10,828 nt of DNA from Gammaproteobacteria bacterium HGW-Gammaproteobacteria-14 (GCA_002840115.1 PGZG01000048.1:1-10828); one strand, 5' to 3'; shown: positions 1-7,979, counted from the first letter of the stretch. Notes: generated by a model not told the origin, from the sequence alone. Numbers and translations are program-made.

Positions 1-1
1 G

Positions 2-142
2 GAAATGGTAATGCCGGGCGATAACGTGAAGCTGGTGGTGAAGTTGATCAACCCGATTGCTATGGATGAAGGCCTGCGCTTCGCGATTCGCGAAGGTGGT
101 CGTACCGTCGGCGCCGGGGTGGTTGCTAAAATCATCGCTTGA
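2..142 (+). CDS. tuf: Elongation factor Tu, C-terminal fragment (5' end outside window)
   Basis: Only the last 46 codons are present, and the reading frame is open at the left edge. The translation contains [17 protein letters not shown], then [17 protein letters not shown], and ends in AKIIA. This is the end of beta-barrel domain 3 of EF-Tu. EF-Tu is the cytoplasmic GTPase that delivers aminoacyl-tRNA to the ribosomal A site; domain 3 helps to bind the tRNA T stem and EF-Ts. The GTPase domain is not in the window. The gene is followed by a strong intrinsic terminator, so it ends its own transcription unit, probably the str operon (rpsL-rpsG-fusA-tuf), although the upstream genes cannot be seen. 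Identification is secure because this C terminus is nearly invariant in Gammaproteobacteria. Which tuf copy this is cannot be told. Confidence 0.97.
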   Translation, partial: EMVMPGDNVKLVVKLINPIAMDEGLRFAIREGGRTVGAGVVAKIIA

Positions 143-152
143 TGAAAAAAAG

Positions 153-183
153 AAGGGTTAGGGGATTGCTCTAACCCTTTTTT
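153..183 (+). terminator. Intrinsic terminator of the tuf transcription unit
   Basis: A perfect 9-bp inverted repeat, AAGGGTTAG (153-161) and CTAACCCTT (171-179), encloses a 9-nt loop and runs into six Ts (178-183). It starts 10 nt after the tuf stop codon. A run of seven As (145-151) lies just upstream of the stem. This is a textbook Rho-independent terminator. Its loop and descending arm also carry the -35 element of the S10 promoter. Confidence 0.93.
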
Positions 184-201
184 ATCCCTATAATTCGCGC
201 C

Positions 202-202
<1 letters not shown>
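166..202 (+). promoter_or_regulatory. Putative sigma70 promoter of the S10 operon, nested in the tuf terminator
   Basis: TTGCTC (166-171) as -35 and a perfect TATAAT (189-194) as -10 are separated by exactly 17 nt. The bases after the -10, TCGCGCC, form a GC-rich discriminator, which is typical of rRNA and ribosomal-protein promoters repressed by ppGpp and DksA. The start of transcription would fall near 201-202. Seven As at 145-151 lie about 50-56 nt upstream of that start, where an UP-element could bind the RNA polymerase alpha subunit. The -10, spacing and position are seen in the sequence; stringent control is inferred. The -35 matches consensus in the first three bases and departs from it in the rest. 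Confidence 0.78.
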
Positions 203-661
<459 letters not shown>

Positions 662-675
662 TCCGGACTGACGCG

Positions 676-713
676 GCTCGATTTCAGGAAAGGCAACGAG
701 CGGGTTCGCCCGC
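676..713 (+). other. GC-rich hairpin(s) in the rpsJ-rplC spacer
   Basis: GCGGG (700-704) and CCCGC (709-713) form a perfect 5-bp stem closed by a TTCG tetraloop. A second possible stem, GCTCG (676-680) with CGAGC (697-701), shares two bases with the first, so the two compete at their junction. No T run follows, so this is not an intrinsic terminator. It sits 23 nt before the rplC start. It may be an mRNA stability or processing element; no function is demonstrated. Confidence 0.5.
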
Positions 714-736
714 GGCAAGTTGTGCAGAGGTAGACA

Positions 737-1372
737 ATGGCGATTGGAATAGTCGGTCGAAAAAGCGGGATGACTCGCGTGTTTACTGAGAATGGCGACA
801 GCATTCCAGTAACCGTGATTGAGGTAACCCCGAACCGTGTGAGCCAGGTGAAAACCGCTCAGACGGATGGCTACGATGCGGTTCAGGTGACCTTTGGTGA
901 GCGTCGTGCTTCCCGGGTAACGTCGGCGCAGGCTGGGCACTTTGCCAAGGCTGGTGTTGAGGCGGGTCGCAGCGTGCTGGAATTCCGGGCCGAAGCCGGT
1001 GATCTTGCTCCAGGCTCCGCGATCAGCGTAGACCTGTTCGAAGCGGGTCAGATGGTTGATGTGACGGGTGTGTCCAAGGGTAAAGGTTTTCAGGGTGTCG
1101 TTAAGCGCTGGAATTTCAGCATGCAAGACGCTACCCATGGTAACTCCTTGTCCCACCGTGCGCCGGGTTCCATTGGTCAAAACCAGACCCCGGGCCGCGT
1201 GTTCAAGGGCAAAAAGATGGCAGGTCACATGGGTGCCGACCGAATTACTGTCCAGAATCTGGAAGTAGTGCGCGTCGATGCTGAGAAGAATCTGCTGCTG
1301 GTCAAGGGTGCAGTGCCTGGTGCAACCGGCTCTGATCTCGTTGTCCGTCCCGCAGTGAAGGCCAAGGCCTGA
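737..1372 (+). CDS. rplC: 50S ribosomal protein L3
   Basis: The product is 211 residues, against 209 in E. coli. It begins [17 protein letters not shown]3 is an early assembly protein of the 50S subunit that binds 23S rRNA, and its long loop approaches the peptidyl transferase centre. That loop is recognisable at about residues 125-165, with [18 protein letters not shown] followed by [16 protein letters not shown]. Gln150 aligns with the glutamine that PrmB methylates in E. coli, so the same modification is plausible. The C terminus, [16 protein letters not shown], is almost the E. coli sequence. GAGG at 727-730, 6 nt before the ATG, supports the start. The gene is separated from rplD by only 14 nt. 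Confidence 0.98.
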   Translation: MAIGIVGRKSGMTRVFTENGDSIPVTVIEVTPNRVSQVKTAQTDGYDAVQVTFGERRASRVTSAQAGHFAKAGVEAGRSVLEFRAEAGDLAPGSAISVDLFEAGQMVDVTGVSKGKGFQGVVKRWNFSMQDATHGNSLSHRAPGSIGQNQTPGRVFKGKKMAGHMGADRITVQNLEVVRVDAEKNLLLVKGAVPGATGSDLVVRPAVKAKA

Positions 1373-1386
1373 AAGAGGAATAGAGG

Positions 1387-1989
1387 ATGAATCTCAATAC
1401 TGCCTCTGGAGGAACTGTGACCGTATCCGAGGTTGCTTTCGGCAAGGATTTTAACGAGCCGTTGGTGCACCAGGTTGTAACGGCCTATCTGGCTGGCGCC
1501 CGTCAGGGTTCCAAAGCGCAGAAGACCCGGTCCCAGGTAAGTGGTGGCGGCAAAAAGCCGTGGAAACAAAAAGGTAGCGGCCGTGCTCGTGCCGGTACCA
1601 TTCGCAGCCCGATTTGGCGTGGCGGCGGTGTGACGTTTGCGGCGGTTCCGCGCGATCATTCGCACAAAGTAAACCGGAAAATGTACCGTGGCGCGCTGCA
1701 GTGCATTCTCTCCGAGCTTATTCGTCAAGAGCGTCTGGTTGTGGTTGACGAGTTCGCTGTTGCGGAGCCGAAAACCAAAACGTTGCTGGACAAGCTGAAG
1801 TCTTTGGATCTGAGTAACGTATTGATTGTTACTGGTGAAGTGGACGAGAACCTGTTCCTGTCGGCGCGCAATTTGCCGCGTGTTGATGTGCGCGACGTGA
1901 GTGGCGTTGATCCGGTTAGCCTGATTGCATTTGAAAAAGTGCTGATTACGGTTCCGGCGCTGAAGAAGCTTGAGGAGGCGTTGGCATGA
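1387..1989 (+). CDS. rplD: 50S ribosomal protein L4, probable S10 operon autoregulator
   Basis: The product is 200 residues (E. coli 201). L4 has a globular domain on the back of the 50S subunit and an extended basic loop lining the nascent peptide exit tunnel. The loop is visible at about residues 42-92, with [20 protein letters not shown]. Lys62 corresponds to E. coli Lys63, a site of macrolide-resistance changes. In E. coli free L4 represses its own operon through the S10 leader. The structured leader upstream of rpsJ makes this likely here too. Two purine-rich sites precede the start: AGAGGA at 1374-1379 (7 nt spacing, the usable one) and AGAGG at 1382-1386, which abuts the ATG. The 3' end overlaps rplW by 4 nt. 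Confidence 0.98.
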   Translation: MNLNTASGGTVTVSEVAFGKDFNEPLVHQVVTAYLAGARQGSKAQKTRSQVSGGGKKPWKQKGSGRARAGTIRSPIWRGGGVTFAAVPRDHSHKVNRKMYRGALQCILSELIRQERLVVVDEFAVAEPKTKTLLDKLKSLDLSNVLIVTGEVDENLFLSARNLPRVDVRDVSGVDPVSLIAFEKVLITVPALKKLEEALA

Positions 1990-2282
1990 ACAAGGCGCGT
2001 ATTTTTCAGGTGCTAGTTGCGCCGCACGTCTCCGAAAAAGCGACGGTTGTTGCCGAAAAGGGCAATCAGTTCGTATTTCGCGTAGCTCGCGATGCCGACA
2101 AGCGTGAAATCAAGGCAGCGGTGGAGTCTCTTTTTGACGTAAAAGTCAAAGAAGTTACGACTCTCAATGTCAAGGGTAAGAACAAGGTGTTCGGTCGTAT
2201 GCAGGGTAAGCGCAGCGACTGGAAAAAGGCCTATGTCTCCCTTGAGGCAGGTCAAGACATTGACTTCCTGGCTGTTGAGTAA
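1986..2282 (+). CDS. rplW: 50S ribosomal protein L23
   Basis: The product is 98 residues (E. coli 100) and contains [17 protein letters not shown] near the N terminus and [19 protein letters not shown] after it. L23 lies at the mouth of the exit tunnel and is the main docking point for trigger factor and for SRP. Glu17 aligns with E. coli Glu18, the trigger-factor contact. The ATG overlaps the rplD stop as ATGA (1986-1989), the only overlapping junction in the window. A strong Shine-Dalgarno GAGGAGG (1972-1978) lies inside the end of rplD, 7 nt from the start. Translational coupling to rplD is therefore likely, but independent initiation is also well supported. Confidence 0.98.
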   Translation: MNKARIFQVLVAPHVSEKATVVAEKGNQFVFRVARDADKREIKAAVESLFDVKVKEVTTLNVKGKNKVFGRMQGKRSDWKKAYVSLEAGQDIDFLAVE

Positions 2283-2300
2283 GGGAAGGGAGCGCGAATC

Positions 2301-3128
2301 ATGGCGATTGTAAAGTGTAAGCCGACGTCTCCGGGCCGCCGTTTTGTAGTGAAGGTGGTGGGTGATGATCTGCATAAAGGTGCTCCCTATGCACCTCTGA
2401 CAGAGAGCAAGACCCGTAATGGTGGCCGTAACAATAATGGCCGCATTACGACCCGTCATCAGGGTGGTGGTCACAAGCAAAAATATCGCGTGATCGATTT
2501 CCGTCGCGACAAAGACGGGATCGCCGGTGAGGTGGAGCGTCTTGAGTACGATCCGAACCGCTCTGCGCATATTGCTCTTGTAAAGTATCTCGATGGTGAG
2601 CGTCGCTACATCATCGCGCCGAAGGGCCTGAAGGCGGGCGACCGCATTTCTTCTGGCTCCCAGGCTCCGATTAAGGCTGGTAACGCGCTGCCGCTGCGCA
2701 ATATCCCGCTGGGTTCCACAGTGCATAACGTGGAAATGAAGCCGGGCAAGGGTGGTCAGTTGGCACGTTCTGCTGGAGCCGCGGTTCAGGTTCTGGCGAA
2801 AGATGGTCAGTACGTAACCCTGCGTCTTCGCTCCGGCGAGATGCGCAAGGTGCACGCTGAGTGCCGCGCTACGATCGGTGAAGTTTCCAACAGTGAGCAT
2901 AGCTTGCGCTCCCTGGGTAAGGCTGGCGCCAAGCGCTGGCGCGGTGTTCGCCCGACCGTTCGCGGTGTGGTGATGAACCCGGTAGATCACCCGCATGGTG
3001 GTGGTGAAGGTCGTACCTCTGGTGGTCGCCATCCGGTGACGCCGTGGGGTGTTAAGACCAAGGGCTACAAAACCCGTACCAACAAGCGTACCAGCAAGAT
3101 GATCGTTCGCGATCGTCGTGCGAAGTAA
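2301..3128 (+). CDS. rplB: 50S ribosomal protein L2
   Basis: The product is 275 residues (E. coli 273). L2 is a primary 23S rRNA-binding protein with an OB-fold followed by an SH3-like domain, and it is needed for subunit association and peptidyl transferase activity. Visible landmarks are [19 protein letters not shown] near residues 43-60, [13 protein letters not shown] in the OB domain, and [14 protein letters not shown] near residues 225-238. His230 in this motif corresponds to E. coli His229, long implicated in L2 function. The C-terminal tail is strongly basic, as expected for rRNA contact. GGGAG at 2288-2292, 8 nt from the ATG, supports the start. It is 18 nt downstream of rplW and 22 nt upstream of rpsS. 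Confidence 0.98.
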   Translation: MAIVKCKPTSPGRRFVVKVVGDDLHKGAPYAPLTESKTRNGGRNNNGRITTRHQGGGHKQKYRVIDFRRDKDGIAGEVERLEYDPNRSAHIALVKYLDGERRYIIAPKGLKAGDRISSGSQAPIKAGNALPLRNIPLGSTVHNVEMKPGKGGQLARSAGAAVQVLAKDGQYVTLRLRSGEMRKVHAECRATIGEVSNSEHSLRSLGKAGAKRWRGVRPTVRGVVMNPVDHPHGGGEGRTSGGRHPVTPWGVKTKGYKTRTNKRTSKMIVRDRRAK

Positions 3129-3150
3129 CGGCTAGAGAGAGGTTGACGCT

Positions 3151-3426
3151 GTGCCACGTTCACTGAAAAAAGGTCCGTTTGTGGATCACCACCTGTTGAA
3201 GAAGGTGGAAGAGGCTGCGGAAAGCAATAGCCGCAAGCCGATCAAGACCTGGTCCCGTCGCTCCATGATTATTCCGGAGATGGTGGGTATGACCATTGCT
3301 GTGCATAACGGCAAACAACATGTGCCGGTTCTTGTAACCGAACACATGGTGGGCCACAAGCTGGGCGAGTTCGCCCTGACCCGCACGTATCGCGGGCATA
3401 TCGTGGACAAGAAGGCCAAACGGTAA
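3151..3426 (+). CDS. rpsS: 30S ribosomal protein S19 (GTG start)
   Basis: The product is 91 residues (E. coli 92). It begins [19 protein letters not shown] and contains [20 protein letters not shown] and [18 protein letters not shown]19 binds the 16S rRNA head together with S13 and helps to form the A-site and inter-subunit bridges. The start codon is GTG at 3151, chosen because translation from it gives the invariant [10 protein letters not shown] terminus. The purine-rich AGAGAGG (3136-3142) lies 8 nt upstream. It is the only complete gene in the window that clearly does not start with ATG. Confidence 0.98.
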   Translation: MPRSLKKGPFVDHHLLKKVEEAAESNSRKPIKTWSRRSMIIPEMVGMTIAVHNGKQHVPVLVTEHMVGHKLGEFALTRTYRGHIVDKKAKR

Positions 3427-3437
3427 GGTAGCGAGCC

Positions 3438-3779
3438 ATGGCGACTGAAGTTTCAGCATACCTGCGCGGAGCACGTATCTCCGCCCAGAAGGCGCGACTG
3501 GTAGTAGACCAGATTCGTGGCAAAAAAGTTGAAGAAGCCCTGAACACGCTGGCGTTTTCTCCCAAGAAAGCCGCCAAGATTGTGAAGAAGGTGCTGGAAT
3601 CCGCGATTGCTAATGCGGAGAACAACGACGGTGCGGATGTAGACGAGCTTAAAGTGTCTACCGTATTCGTGGACGAGGGTATGTATATGAAGCGGATCAA
3701 GCCGCGCGCCAAAGGCCGTGCTGACCGTATTCTGAAGCGTACCTGCCATATCACCGTCAAGGTTTCGGAAGGGGAGTAA
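3438..3779 (+). CDS. rplV: 50S ribosomal protein L22
   Basis: The product is 113 residues (E. coli 110). L22 binds all domains of 23S rRNA, and its long beta-hairpin reaches into the exit tunnel, where it narrows the passage with L4. The hairpin is seen at about residues 80-100, as [19 protein letters not shown]. Met84-Lys85-Arg86 aligns with the tripeptide whose deletion in E. coli gives erythromycin resistance, and it is intact here. The N-terminal region, [20 protein letters not shown], is typical. The only Shine-Dalgarno candidate, TAAGGT (3424-3429), overlaps the rpsS stop codon 8 nt before the ATG, which suggests coupling to rpsS. Only 4 nt separate it from rpsC. Confidence 0.98.
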   Translation: MATEVSAYLRGARISAQKARLVVDQIRGKKVEEALNTLAFSPKKAAKIVKKVLESAIANAENNDGADVDELKVSTVFVDEGMYMKRIKPRAKGRADRILKRTCHITVKVSEGE

Positions 3780-3783
3780 CCAG

Positions 3784-4479
3784 ATGGGCCAGAAAGTTCA
3801 TCCGATCGGTATTCGTCTGGGCATCGTCAAGGAGCACAACTCCCTGTGGTATGCAAACCCGAAGAACTATGCCGACTATTTGGTAACCGACATCAAAGTG
3901 CGCGAATATTTGTTCAAGCGCCTTAAAAATGCATCGGTAAGCCGTATTAAAATTGAGCGTCCGGCGGATAACGTCCGGATCACCATTTTCACTGCTCGCC
4001 CCGGTATTGTTATCGGCAAGAAAGGTGAAGATGTTGAGCGTCTCCGCAAAGAGACCGCTGAGATGATGGGCGTGCCTGTTGCCATTAACATCGAAGAAGT
4101 GCGCAAGCCGGATCTCGATGCCCGCCTGGTGGCTGATAATATCGCCGGCCAGATCGAGCGCCGAGTGATGTTCCGCCGAGCTATGAAGCGCGCAGTTCAG
4201 AATTCGCTGAAGGCGGGTGCTGAAGGTATTCGAGTGCAGCTGTCCGGTCGTCTGGGTGGTGCTGAGATTGCCCGCACTGAGTGGTACCGCGAAGGTCGTG
4301 TGCCGTTGCACACCCTGCGCGCAGATATCGATTATGCGAGTGTGCGTGCCGAAACCACCTACGGCACCATCGGCATCAAGGTATGGATCTTCCGCGGTGA
4401 AGTTCTGGGTGGTATGGACCAGGTTCAGCAGGAAGAGAAGGCAAGCAAGGCCCCGAGCAAAAAGCGCGGCCGTGGCTAA
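3784..4479 (+). CDS. rpsC: 30S ribosomal protein S3
   Basis: The product is 231 residues (E. coli 233). It begins [21 protein letters not shown] type-2 KH domain spans about residues 39-107, with the RNA-binding signature [12 protein letters not shown] at 74-85. The C-terminal domain contains [20 protein letters not shown]3 lies at the mRNA entry site. Arg131, Arg132 and Lys135 occupy the same positions as the E. coli residues implicated in mRNA helicase activity. The tail, APSKKRGRG, is basic and presumably disordered. GGGGAGT (3771-3777) overlaps the rplV stop and lies 6 nt from the ATG, so initiation should be efficient and coupled. Confidence 0.98.
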   Translation: MGQKVHPIGIRLGIVKEHNSLWYANPKNYADYLVTDIKVREYLFKRLKNASVSRIKIERPADNVRITIFTARPGIVIGKKGEDVERLRKETAEMMGVPVAINIEEVRKPDLDARLVADNIAGQIERRVMFRRAMKRAVQNSLKAGAEGIRVQLSGRLGGAEIARTEWYREGRVPLHTLRADIDYASVRAETTYGTIGIKVWIFRGEVLGGMDQVQQEEKASKAPSKKRGRG

Positions 4480-4492
4480 AGGGTAATTGACG

Positions 4493-4906
4493 ATGTTGCA
4501 GCCGAAACGAACCAAGTTCCGGAAAATGATGAAGGGCCGCAACCGCGGTCTGGCGCAGCGCGGCAGCAAGGTGTCTTTTGGCACCATCGGTCTGCAGTCT
4601 GTTGGTCGCGGTCGTTTGACTGCCCGCCAGATCGAAGCGGCTCGTCGTGCCATGACTCGTCACGTTAAGCGCGGCGGCAAGATCTGGATCCGTGTATTCC
4701 CGGACAAGCCGATCACGAAAAAGCCGCTTGAAGTGCGGATGGGTAAAGGTAAGGGCAGTGTTGAGTACTGGGTGGCTGAAATTCGCCCCGGCAAAATGCT
4801 GTACGAGATGGAAGGGGTTTCGGAAGAGATTGCTCGTGAGGCGTTCCGCCTGGCAGCAGCCAAACTTCCGCTGGAAACCCGCGTCGTTATTCGGACGGTG
4901 ATGTAA
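4493..4906 (+). CDS. rplP: 50S ribosomal protein L16
   Basis: The product is 137 residues (E. coli 136), beginning [20 protein letters not shown]16 binds near the A- and P-site tRNA elbows of the 50S subunit and joins late in assembly. The motif [16 protein letters not shown] is present. Arg82 corresponds to E. coli Arg81, the residue hydroxylated by the oxygenase YcfD (RoxA). One extra residue lies in the RGSKVSFG region compared with E. coli. A TTG two codons upstream (4487) is in frame, but the ATG at 4493 is preferred because it gives the conserved N terminus and lies 8 nt after AAAGGGT (4478-4484). Confidence 0.98.
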   Translation: MLQPKRTKFRKMMKGRNRGLAQRGSKVSFGTIGLQSVGRGRLTARQIEAARRAMTRHVKRGGKIWIRVFPDKPITKKPLEVRMGKGKGSVEYWVAEIRPGKMLYEMEGVSEEIAREAFRLAAAKLPLETRVVIRTVM

Positions 4907-4909
4907 GCC

Positions 4910-5101
4910 ATGAAAGCGAGCGATCTGAGAGACAAGAGCGTTGAAGAGCTGAACCAGGAACATTTGAACCTCCTGGAGCAGCAGTTCAAGCAGCGCATGA
5001 AGAAGGCCTCGGGCCAACTTTCCAAGACCCACGAGATCGGGAATGTTCGCCGCGATATCGCGCGCGTTAAGACCGTCCTGAGAGAGAAGCAGGGTAACTG
5101 A
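4910..5101 (+). CDS. rpmC: 50S ribosomal protein L29
   Basis: The product is 63 residues, the same length as E. coli L29. It is almost wholly helical and contains [20 protein letters not shown] and [19 protein letters not shown]29 packs as a two-helix hairpin next to L23 at the exit tunnel and contributes to the docking surface for targeting factors. It begins 3 nt after the rplP stop codon, and I see no good Shine-Dalgarno sequence: upstream bases are GGTGATGTAAGCC. Initiation most likely relies on ribosomes finishing rplP. It ends 2 nt before rpsQ. Confidence 0.97.
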   Translation: MKASDLRDKSVEELNQEHLNLLEQQFKQRMKKASGQLSKTHEIGNVRRDIARVKTVLREKQGN

Positions 5102-5103
5102 TT

Positions 5104-5373
5104 ATGGCAGACGCGAAGCAGCAACTGAGCCGGACCGTTACCGGCAAAGTGGTCTCCAACAAGGCCGACAAATCCATTACGGTTCTGGTTGAGCGCCGGG
5201 TCAAGCACCCTGTGTATGGCAAGTTTTTGCGCCGCTCTACCAAGCTGATGGCGCATGACGAAAGTAACCAATGCCGCGAAGGCGACATTGTCACCATTGA
5301 GGAGTGCCGTCCTCTCTCCAAGCGTAAGGCTTGGACATTGGTGAGTGTAGTGGAGCAGGCCCCGCAGGCCTGA
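5104..5373 (+). CDS. rpsQ: 30S ribosomal protein S17
   Basis: The product is 89 residues (E. coli 84), with the small excess at both termini. S17 is an OB-fold protein that binds early to the 5' domain of 16S rRNA. The conserved segments are [40 protein letters not shown] and [24 protein letters not shown] (5091-5095) overlaps the end of rpmC and lies 8 nt before the ATG. It is the last gene of the S10 operon in the E. coli arrangement. The following 48-nt spacer contains a palindrome but no clear promoter or intrinsic terminator. Confidence 0.98.
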   Translation: MADAKQQLSRTVTGKVVSNKADKSITVLVERRVKHPVYGKFLRRSTKLMAHDESNQCREGDIVTIEECRPLSKRKAWTLVSVVEQAPQA

Positions 5374-5388
5374 GGCGAGCGTTGCTGT

Positions 5389-5408
5389 AGCTGCCCGCGG
5401 GCAGAGCT
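5389..5408 (+). repeat. GC-rich palindrome at the S10/spc operon boundary
   Basis: CTGCCCGCGGGCAG (5391-5404) is a perfect 14-bp palindrome. As RNA it can form a 5-bp stem, CTGCC with GGCAG, closed by CGCG. AGCT on the left (5389-5392) and on the right (5405-5408) allows a further short extension with a 2-nt bulge. No T run follows, so it does not look like an intrinsic terminator. It lies in the 48-nt spacer between rpsQ and rplN, where E. coli has its spc promoter. I see no convincing -10/-35 pair here. Confidence 0.5.
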
Positions 5409-5421
5409 GGAGAGATAAGCG

Positions 5422-5790
5422 ATGATTCAGACCGAAACGATGCTCGAAGTGGCCGACAACAGTGGCGCCCGTCGAGTGCAGTGCATCAAAGTGCTCGGTG
5501 GTTCCAAACGCCGTTACGCCGGCGTTGGCGACATTATCAAGGTCACCGTGAAAGAGGCGATCCCCCGTGGTCGTGTCAAGAAGGGTGATGTGATGAACGC
5601 TGTGGTAGTGCGTACCCGTAAGGGTGTTCGCCGTCCGGATGGCTCTGTTATCCGCTTCGACGACAATGCAGCTGTGTTGTTGAACAACAACAAGGCGCCA
5701 ATCGGTACACGTATCTTCGGACCGGTGACCCGGGAACTGCGTACTGAGCAGTTTATGAAGATTATTTCCCTGGCACCTGAAGTTATCTAA
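5422..5790 (+). CDS. rplN: 50S ribosomal protein L14
   Basis: The product is 122 residues (E. coli 123). It begins [19 protein letters not shown] and contains [38 protein letters not shown] and [15 protein letters not shown]14 is a beta-barrel protein at the subunit interface that forms bridges with 16S rRNA, and it is the binding site of the silencing factor RsfS. GGAG (5409-5412), 9 nt before the ATG, supports the start. It is the first gene of the spc gene block. Without a visible promoter in the spacer, it is probably reached by transcription from the S10 promoter. Confidence 0.98.
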   Translation: MIQTETMLEVADNSGARRVQCIKVLGGSKRRYAGVGDIIKVTVKEAIPRGRVKKGDVMNAVVVRTRKGVRRPDGSVIRFDDNAAVLLNNNKAPIGTRIFGPVTRELRTEQFMKIISLAPEVI

Positions 5791-5804
5791 AGGCGGGTGA
5801 AGGT

Positions 5805-6119
5805 ATGTTAAAGATCAAACGTGATGACGAAGTCATCGTGATTGCAGGCAAAGACAAGGGCAAGCGTGGCAAGGTGCAACGCGTGCTGGCTGATGGCCGT
5901 CTTATCATTGCCGGTATCAACATCGTCAAGAAGCACGTCCGCGCTAATCCGCAGGCTGGTGTTCAGGGCGGTATTGTCGAGAAGGAAGCCAGCATTCACC
6001 ACTCCAACGTGGCGATCTGGAATGCGGAAGCGCAGAAGGCTGATCGCGTCGGTTTCCGTGAAGAAGAAGGCAAAAAAGTGCGCTTCTTCAAGTCCAATAA
6101 CGCTGTGCTGGACGCCTGA
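5805..6119 (+). CDS. rplX: 50S ribosomal protein L24
   Basis: The product is 104 residues, the same length as E. coli L24. The KOW motif is at the N terminus, with [18 protein letters not shown], followed by [21 protein letters not shown]24 is one of the first proteins to bind the 5' end of 23S rRNA and starts 50S assembly; a loop lies near the tunnel exit. GGGTG (5795-5799) and AGG (5801-5803) form a purine-rich ribosome-binding region before the ATG. The gene lies 14 nt after rplN and 13 nt before rplE. Confidence 0.98.
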   Translation: MLKIKRDDEVIVIAGKDKGKRGKVQRVLADGRLIIAGINIVKKHVRANPQAGVQGGIVEKEASIHHSNVAIWNAEAQKADRVGFREEEGKKVRFFKSNNAVLDA

Positions 6120-6132
6120 GGTCGATTGAGTC

Positions 6133-6672
6133 ATGAGCAACTTCAAGAAAAAGTACGATAACGAGATTCTGCCGAAACTGTTAGAACAGTTTGGCTACAA
6201 GAACGTTATGGAAGTGCCGCGTATTACCAAGGTCACCCTGAATATGGGTGTGGGCGAGGCATCTCAGGATCGTAAGGCGATCGACGGCGCTGTGGCGGAC
6301 ATGATTAAACTGTCTGGTCAAAAGCCGGTGGTTACGCTGGCGCGCAAATCCGTTGCTGGCTTCAAGATTCGTGAAGGCTGGCCGATTGGTGTCAAAGTGA
6401 CGCTGCGTAGCGAGCGGATGTACGAATTCCTGGAGCGTCTGGTGTCTGTTGCCATTCCGCGGGTTCGTGACTTCCGTGGCTTGAATGCCAAATCTTTTGA
6501 TGGCCGTGGGAATTACTCCATGGGCCTCCGTGAGCAGATCGTGTTCCCGGAAATTGAATTCGACAAAGTCGATAAGCTGCGTGGTATGGACATTACTGTT
6601 ACCACCACTGCGAAAACTGACGATGAAGCAAGGGCGCTGTTGCGCGCCTTTAACTTCCCGCTGAAAGGCTGA
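6133..6672 (+). CDS. rplE: 50S ribosomal protein L5
   Basis: The product is 179 residues, identical in length to E. coli L5. It contains [39 protein letters not shown] and [20 protein letters not shown]5 binds 5S rRNA with L18 and forms bridge B1b to the small subunit. GAGGT (6118-6122) overlaps the rplX stop and lies 10 nt from the ATG; TTGAG (6126-6130) is a second, weaker candidate. In E. coli the S8 repressor binds the spc mRNA around the rplE start. I could not identify an S8 site securely here, but codons 13-21 contain a notable hairpin listed separately. Confidence 0.98.
   Translation: MSNFKKKYDNEILPKLLEQFGYKNVMEVPRITKVTLNMGVGEASQDRKAIDGAVADMIKLSGQKPVVTLARKSVAGFKIREGWPIGVKVTLRSERMYEFLERLVSVAIPRVRDFRGLNAKSFDGRGNYSMGLREQIVFPEIEFDKVDKLRGMDITVTTTAKTDDEARALLRAFNFPLKG
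6171..6195 (+). other. Inverted repeat early in rplE mRNA
   Basis: AAACTG (6175-6180) and CAGTTT (6187-6192) form a 6-bp stem with the loop TTAGAA. Outside it, GCC (6171-6173) pairs with GGC (6193-6195) across one bulged G (6174). The structure covers codons 13-21 of rplE, close to the region where E. coli spc mRNA is bound by S8. Its resemblance to the S8 site in 16S helix 21 cannot be judged by eye, and the stem may be chance in a conserved coding sequence. Confidence 0.35.
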
Positions 6673-6683
6673 GGTAGAAAGTC

Positions 6684-6989
6684 ATGGCCAAGACTTCGAT
6701 GAAAGAACGGGAAAAGAAGCGCGCCAAGCTGGTAAAACAGCATGGTGCCAAGCGTGACCTGCTTCGTGCAGTAATGAAGGATCCGAATGCGGAGCCTGAA
6801 GCCAAGTGGGAAGCGCAGGTAAAGCTGCAGAAGCTGCCGCGTGATTCTGCCCGTGTTCGTCAGCGCAATCGTTGTCGCATCACTGGTCGTCCGCACGGCG
6901 TGTATCGCAAGTTCGGTCTCGGTCGGAACAAGCTGCGTGAAGCGGCGATGCGTGGTGATGTGCCGGGTCTGGTCAAGGCCAGCTGGTAA
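6684..6989 (+). CDS. rpsN: 30S ribosomal protein S14, zinc-free type
   Basis: The product is 101 residues, the same as E. coli S14. It ends with [20 protein letters not shown] and then [18 protein letters not shown]14 binds the 16S rRNA head with S3 and S10. Only one cysteine is present, in the NRCR motif, and the paired CXXC motifs of the short zinc-binding form are absent. This is therefore the long C-minus class, which does not depend on zinc. GAGGT (6671-6675) overlaps the rplE stop codon, 8 nt before the ATG. Confidence 0.98.
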   Translation: MAKTSMKEREKKRAKLVKQHGAKRDLLRAVMKDPNAEPEAKWEAQVKLQKLPRDSARVRQRNRCRITGRPHGVYRKFGLGRNKLREAAMRGDVPGLVKASW

Positions 6990-7014
6990 GCAGGAATAGC
7001 GGAGCGATAGCAGC

Positions 7015-7410
7015 ATGAGCATGCAAGATACCCTGGCGGATATGTTTACCCGTATTCGCAATGCGCAGATGGCCAAAAAGCCGGGCGTTGAAATTCCGTC
7101 TTCCACCACCAAGGTAGCGATTGCCAAGGTGTTGCAGGAAGAGGGCTATATCGCCGGCTATAAGGTCGGTGGTGAAGCAGCCAAGCCGCAGCTTTCCATT
7201 GAGTTGAAATACTTCGAAGGAAAGCCGGTTATTGAGCGTATTAAACGAGTGAGCACACCAGGTCTGCGCATCTACAAGAGCGCTGGTGATATCCCGAAGG
7301 TGAAGGACGGTCTGGGCGTTATGATCGTTTCCACCAACGTGGGCATCATGACCGATCGCGCAGCACGCAAAGCCAATGTTGGCGGCGAGCTGATTTGCGA
7401 AGTGTTCTGA
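7015..7410 (+). CDS. rpsH: 30S ribosomal protein S8, probable spc operon regulator
   Basis: The product is 131 residues (E. coli 130), beginning [18 protein letters not shown]. It contains VPSS-like [32 protein letters not shown] and a C-terminal [21 protein letters not shown]8 binds 16S rRNA helix 21 in the central domain and organises assembly of the platform. In E. coli it also represses translation of the spc operon by binding near the rplE start. The same role is plausible here from gene order alone. GGAG (7001-7004) lies 10 nt upstream. A second in-frame ATG (7021) gives MQDTLADM, but the MSMQD start matches the family. Confidence 0.98.
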   Translation: MSMQDTLADMFTRIRNAQMAKKPGVEIPSSTTKVAIAKVLQEEGYIAGYKVGGEAAKPQLSIELKYFEGKPVIERIKRVSTPGLRIYKSAGDIPKVKDGLGVMIVSTNVGIMTDRAARKANVGGELICEVF

Positions 7411-7445
7411 CCGATAGCGGCATAGACGACGGGTTAGGTGCAGAA

Positions 7446-7979
7446 ATGTCGAGAGTAGCGAAAAGTCCGGTACAACTGCCTCAGGGCGTCGAAGTTAAAC
7501 TCGACGGTCAGGAGCTGACTGCCAAGGGTGCAAAAGGCGCCATGAGCATCACTGTTCATCCGTTGATTGCGGTGAGCAGTGAAGAAGGCGTCCTGCGTGT
7601 TGCGCCGAAAAAAGAAACCCAGCAGGGTTGGGCACTGGCAGGCACTACTCGTGCGCTGGTGGCGAATCTGGTAACCGGCGTTTCCACCGGATTTGAGCGC
7701 AAGCTTGAGTTGGTTGGTGTTGGTTATAAAGCGCAAGCGGCCGGCAAGGTTCTGAACCTGACGCTCGGTTTCTCGCACCCGGTAGCCTATGAACTGCCAG
7801 AGGGTGTGACCGCTGAGACGCCAACCCAGACAGAAATCGTGCTGCGTGGTATGGATAAGCAGGTCATTGGTCAGGTGGCTGCCAATGTACGCGCCTACCG
7901 TCCGCCGGAGCCTTATAAAGGCAAGGGTGTTCGGTATTCCGGTGAGAAAGTGCGCCGGAAAGAAGCCAAGAAGAAATAA
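7446..7979 (+). CDS. rplF: 50S ribosomal protein L6
   Basis: The product is 177 residues, exactly the E. coli length, beginning [19 protein letters not shown]. It has the two tandem alpha/beta repeats of the family. The C-terminal repeat carries [19 protein letters not shown] and then [21 protein letters not shown]6 lies at the base of the L7/L12 stalk near the sarcin-ricin loop and the factor-binding site. An in-frame ATG at 7395 lies inside the end of rpsH and would add 17 non-conserved residues, so the ATG at 7446 is chosen. TAGGTG (7435-7440), 5 nt before it, supports this. Confidence 0.98.
   Translation: MSRVAKSPVQLPQGVEVKLDGQELTAKGAKGAMSITVHPLIAVSSEEGVLRVAPKKETQQGWALAGTTRALVANLVTGVSTGFERKLELVGVGYKAQAAGKVLNLTLGFSHPVAYELPEGVTAETPTQTEIVLRGMDKQVIGQVAANVRAYRPPEPYKGKGVRYSGEKVRRKEAKKK

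Noticed and set aside
2013..3032. Open frame of 339 codons on the - strand, opposite rplW and rplB.
   Set aside because: It lies wholly opposite two universally conserved genes, its translation shows no recognisable domain, and long antisense frames are a common by-product of strong codon bias in ribosomal-protein genes.
4487..4492. TTG two codons before the rplP ATG as a possible start.
   Set aside because: The ATG at 4493 gives the invariant L16 N terminus and has better Shine-Dalgarno spacing.
3757..4653. Open frame of 298 codons on the - strand, opposite rpsC and rplP.
   Set aside because: It is a shadow of conserved + strand genes, with no family resemblance and no independent promoter seen.
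5332..5351. TTGGAC and TGTAGT near the end of rpsQ as a possible spc promoter.
   Set aside because: The spacing is far too short for sigma70 and both elements are weak.
7395..7445. In-frame upstream ATG that would extend rplF by 17 residues into rpsH.
   Set aside because: The added residues do not resemble L6, and the start at 7446 gives exactly the usual 177 residues with a ribosome-binding site at 7435-7440.
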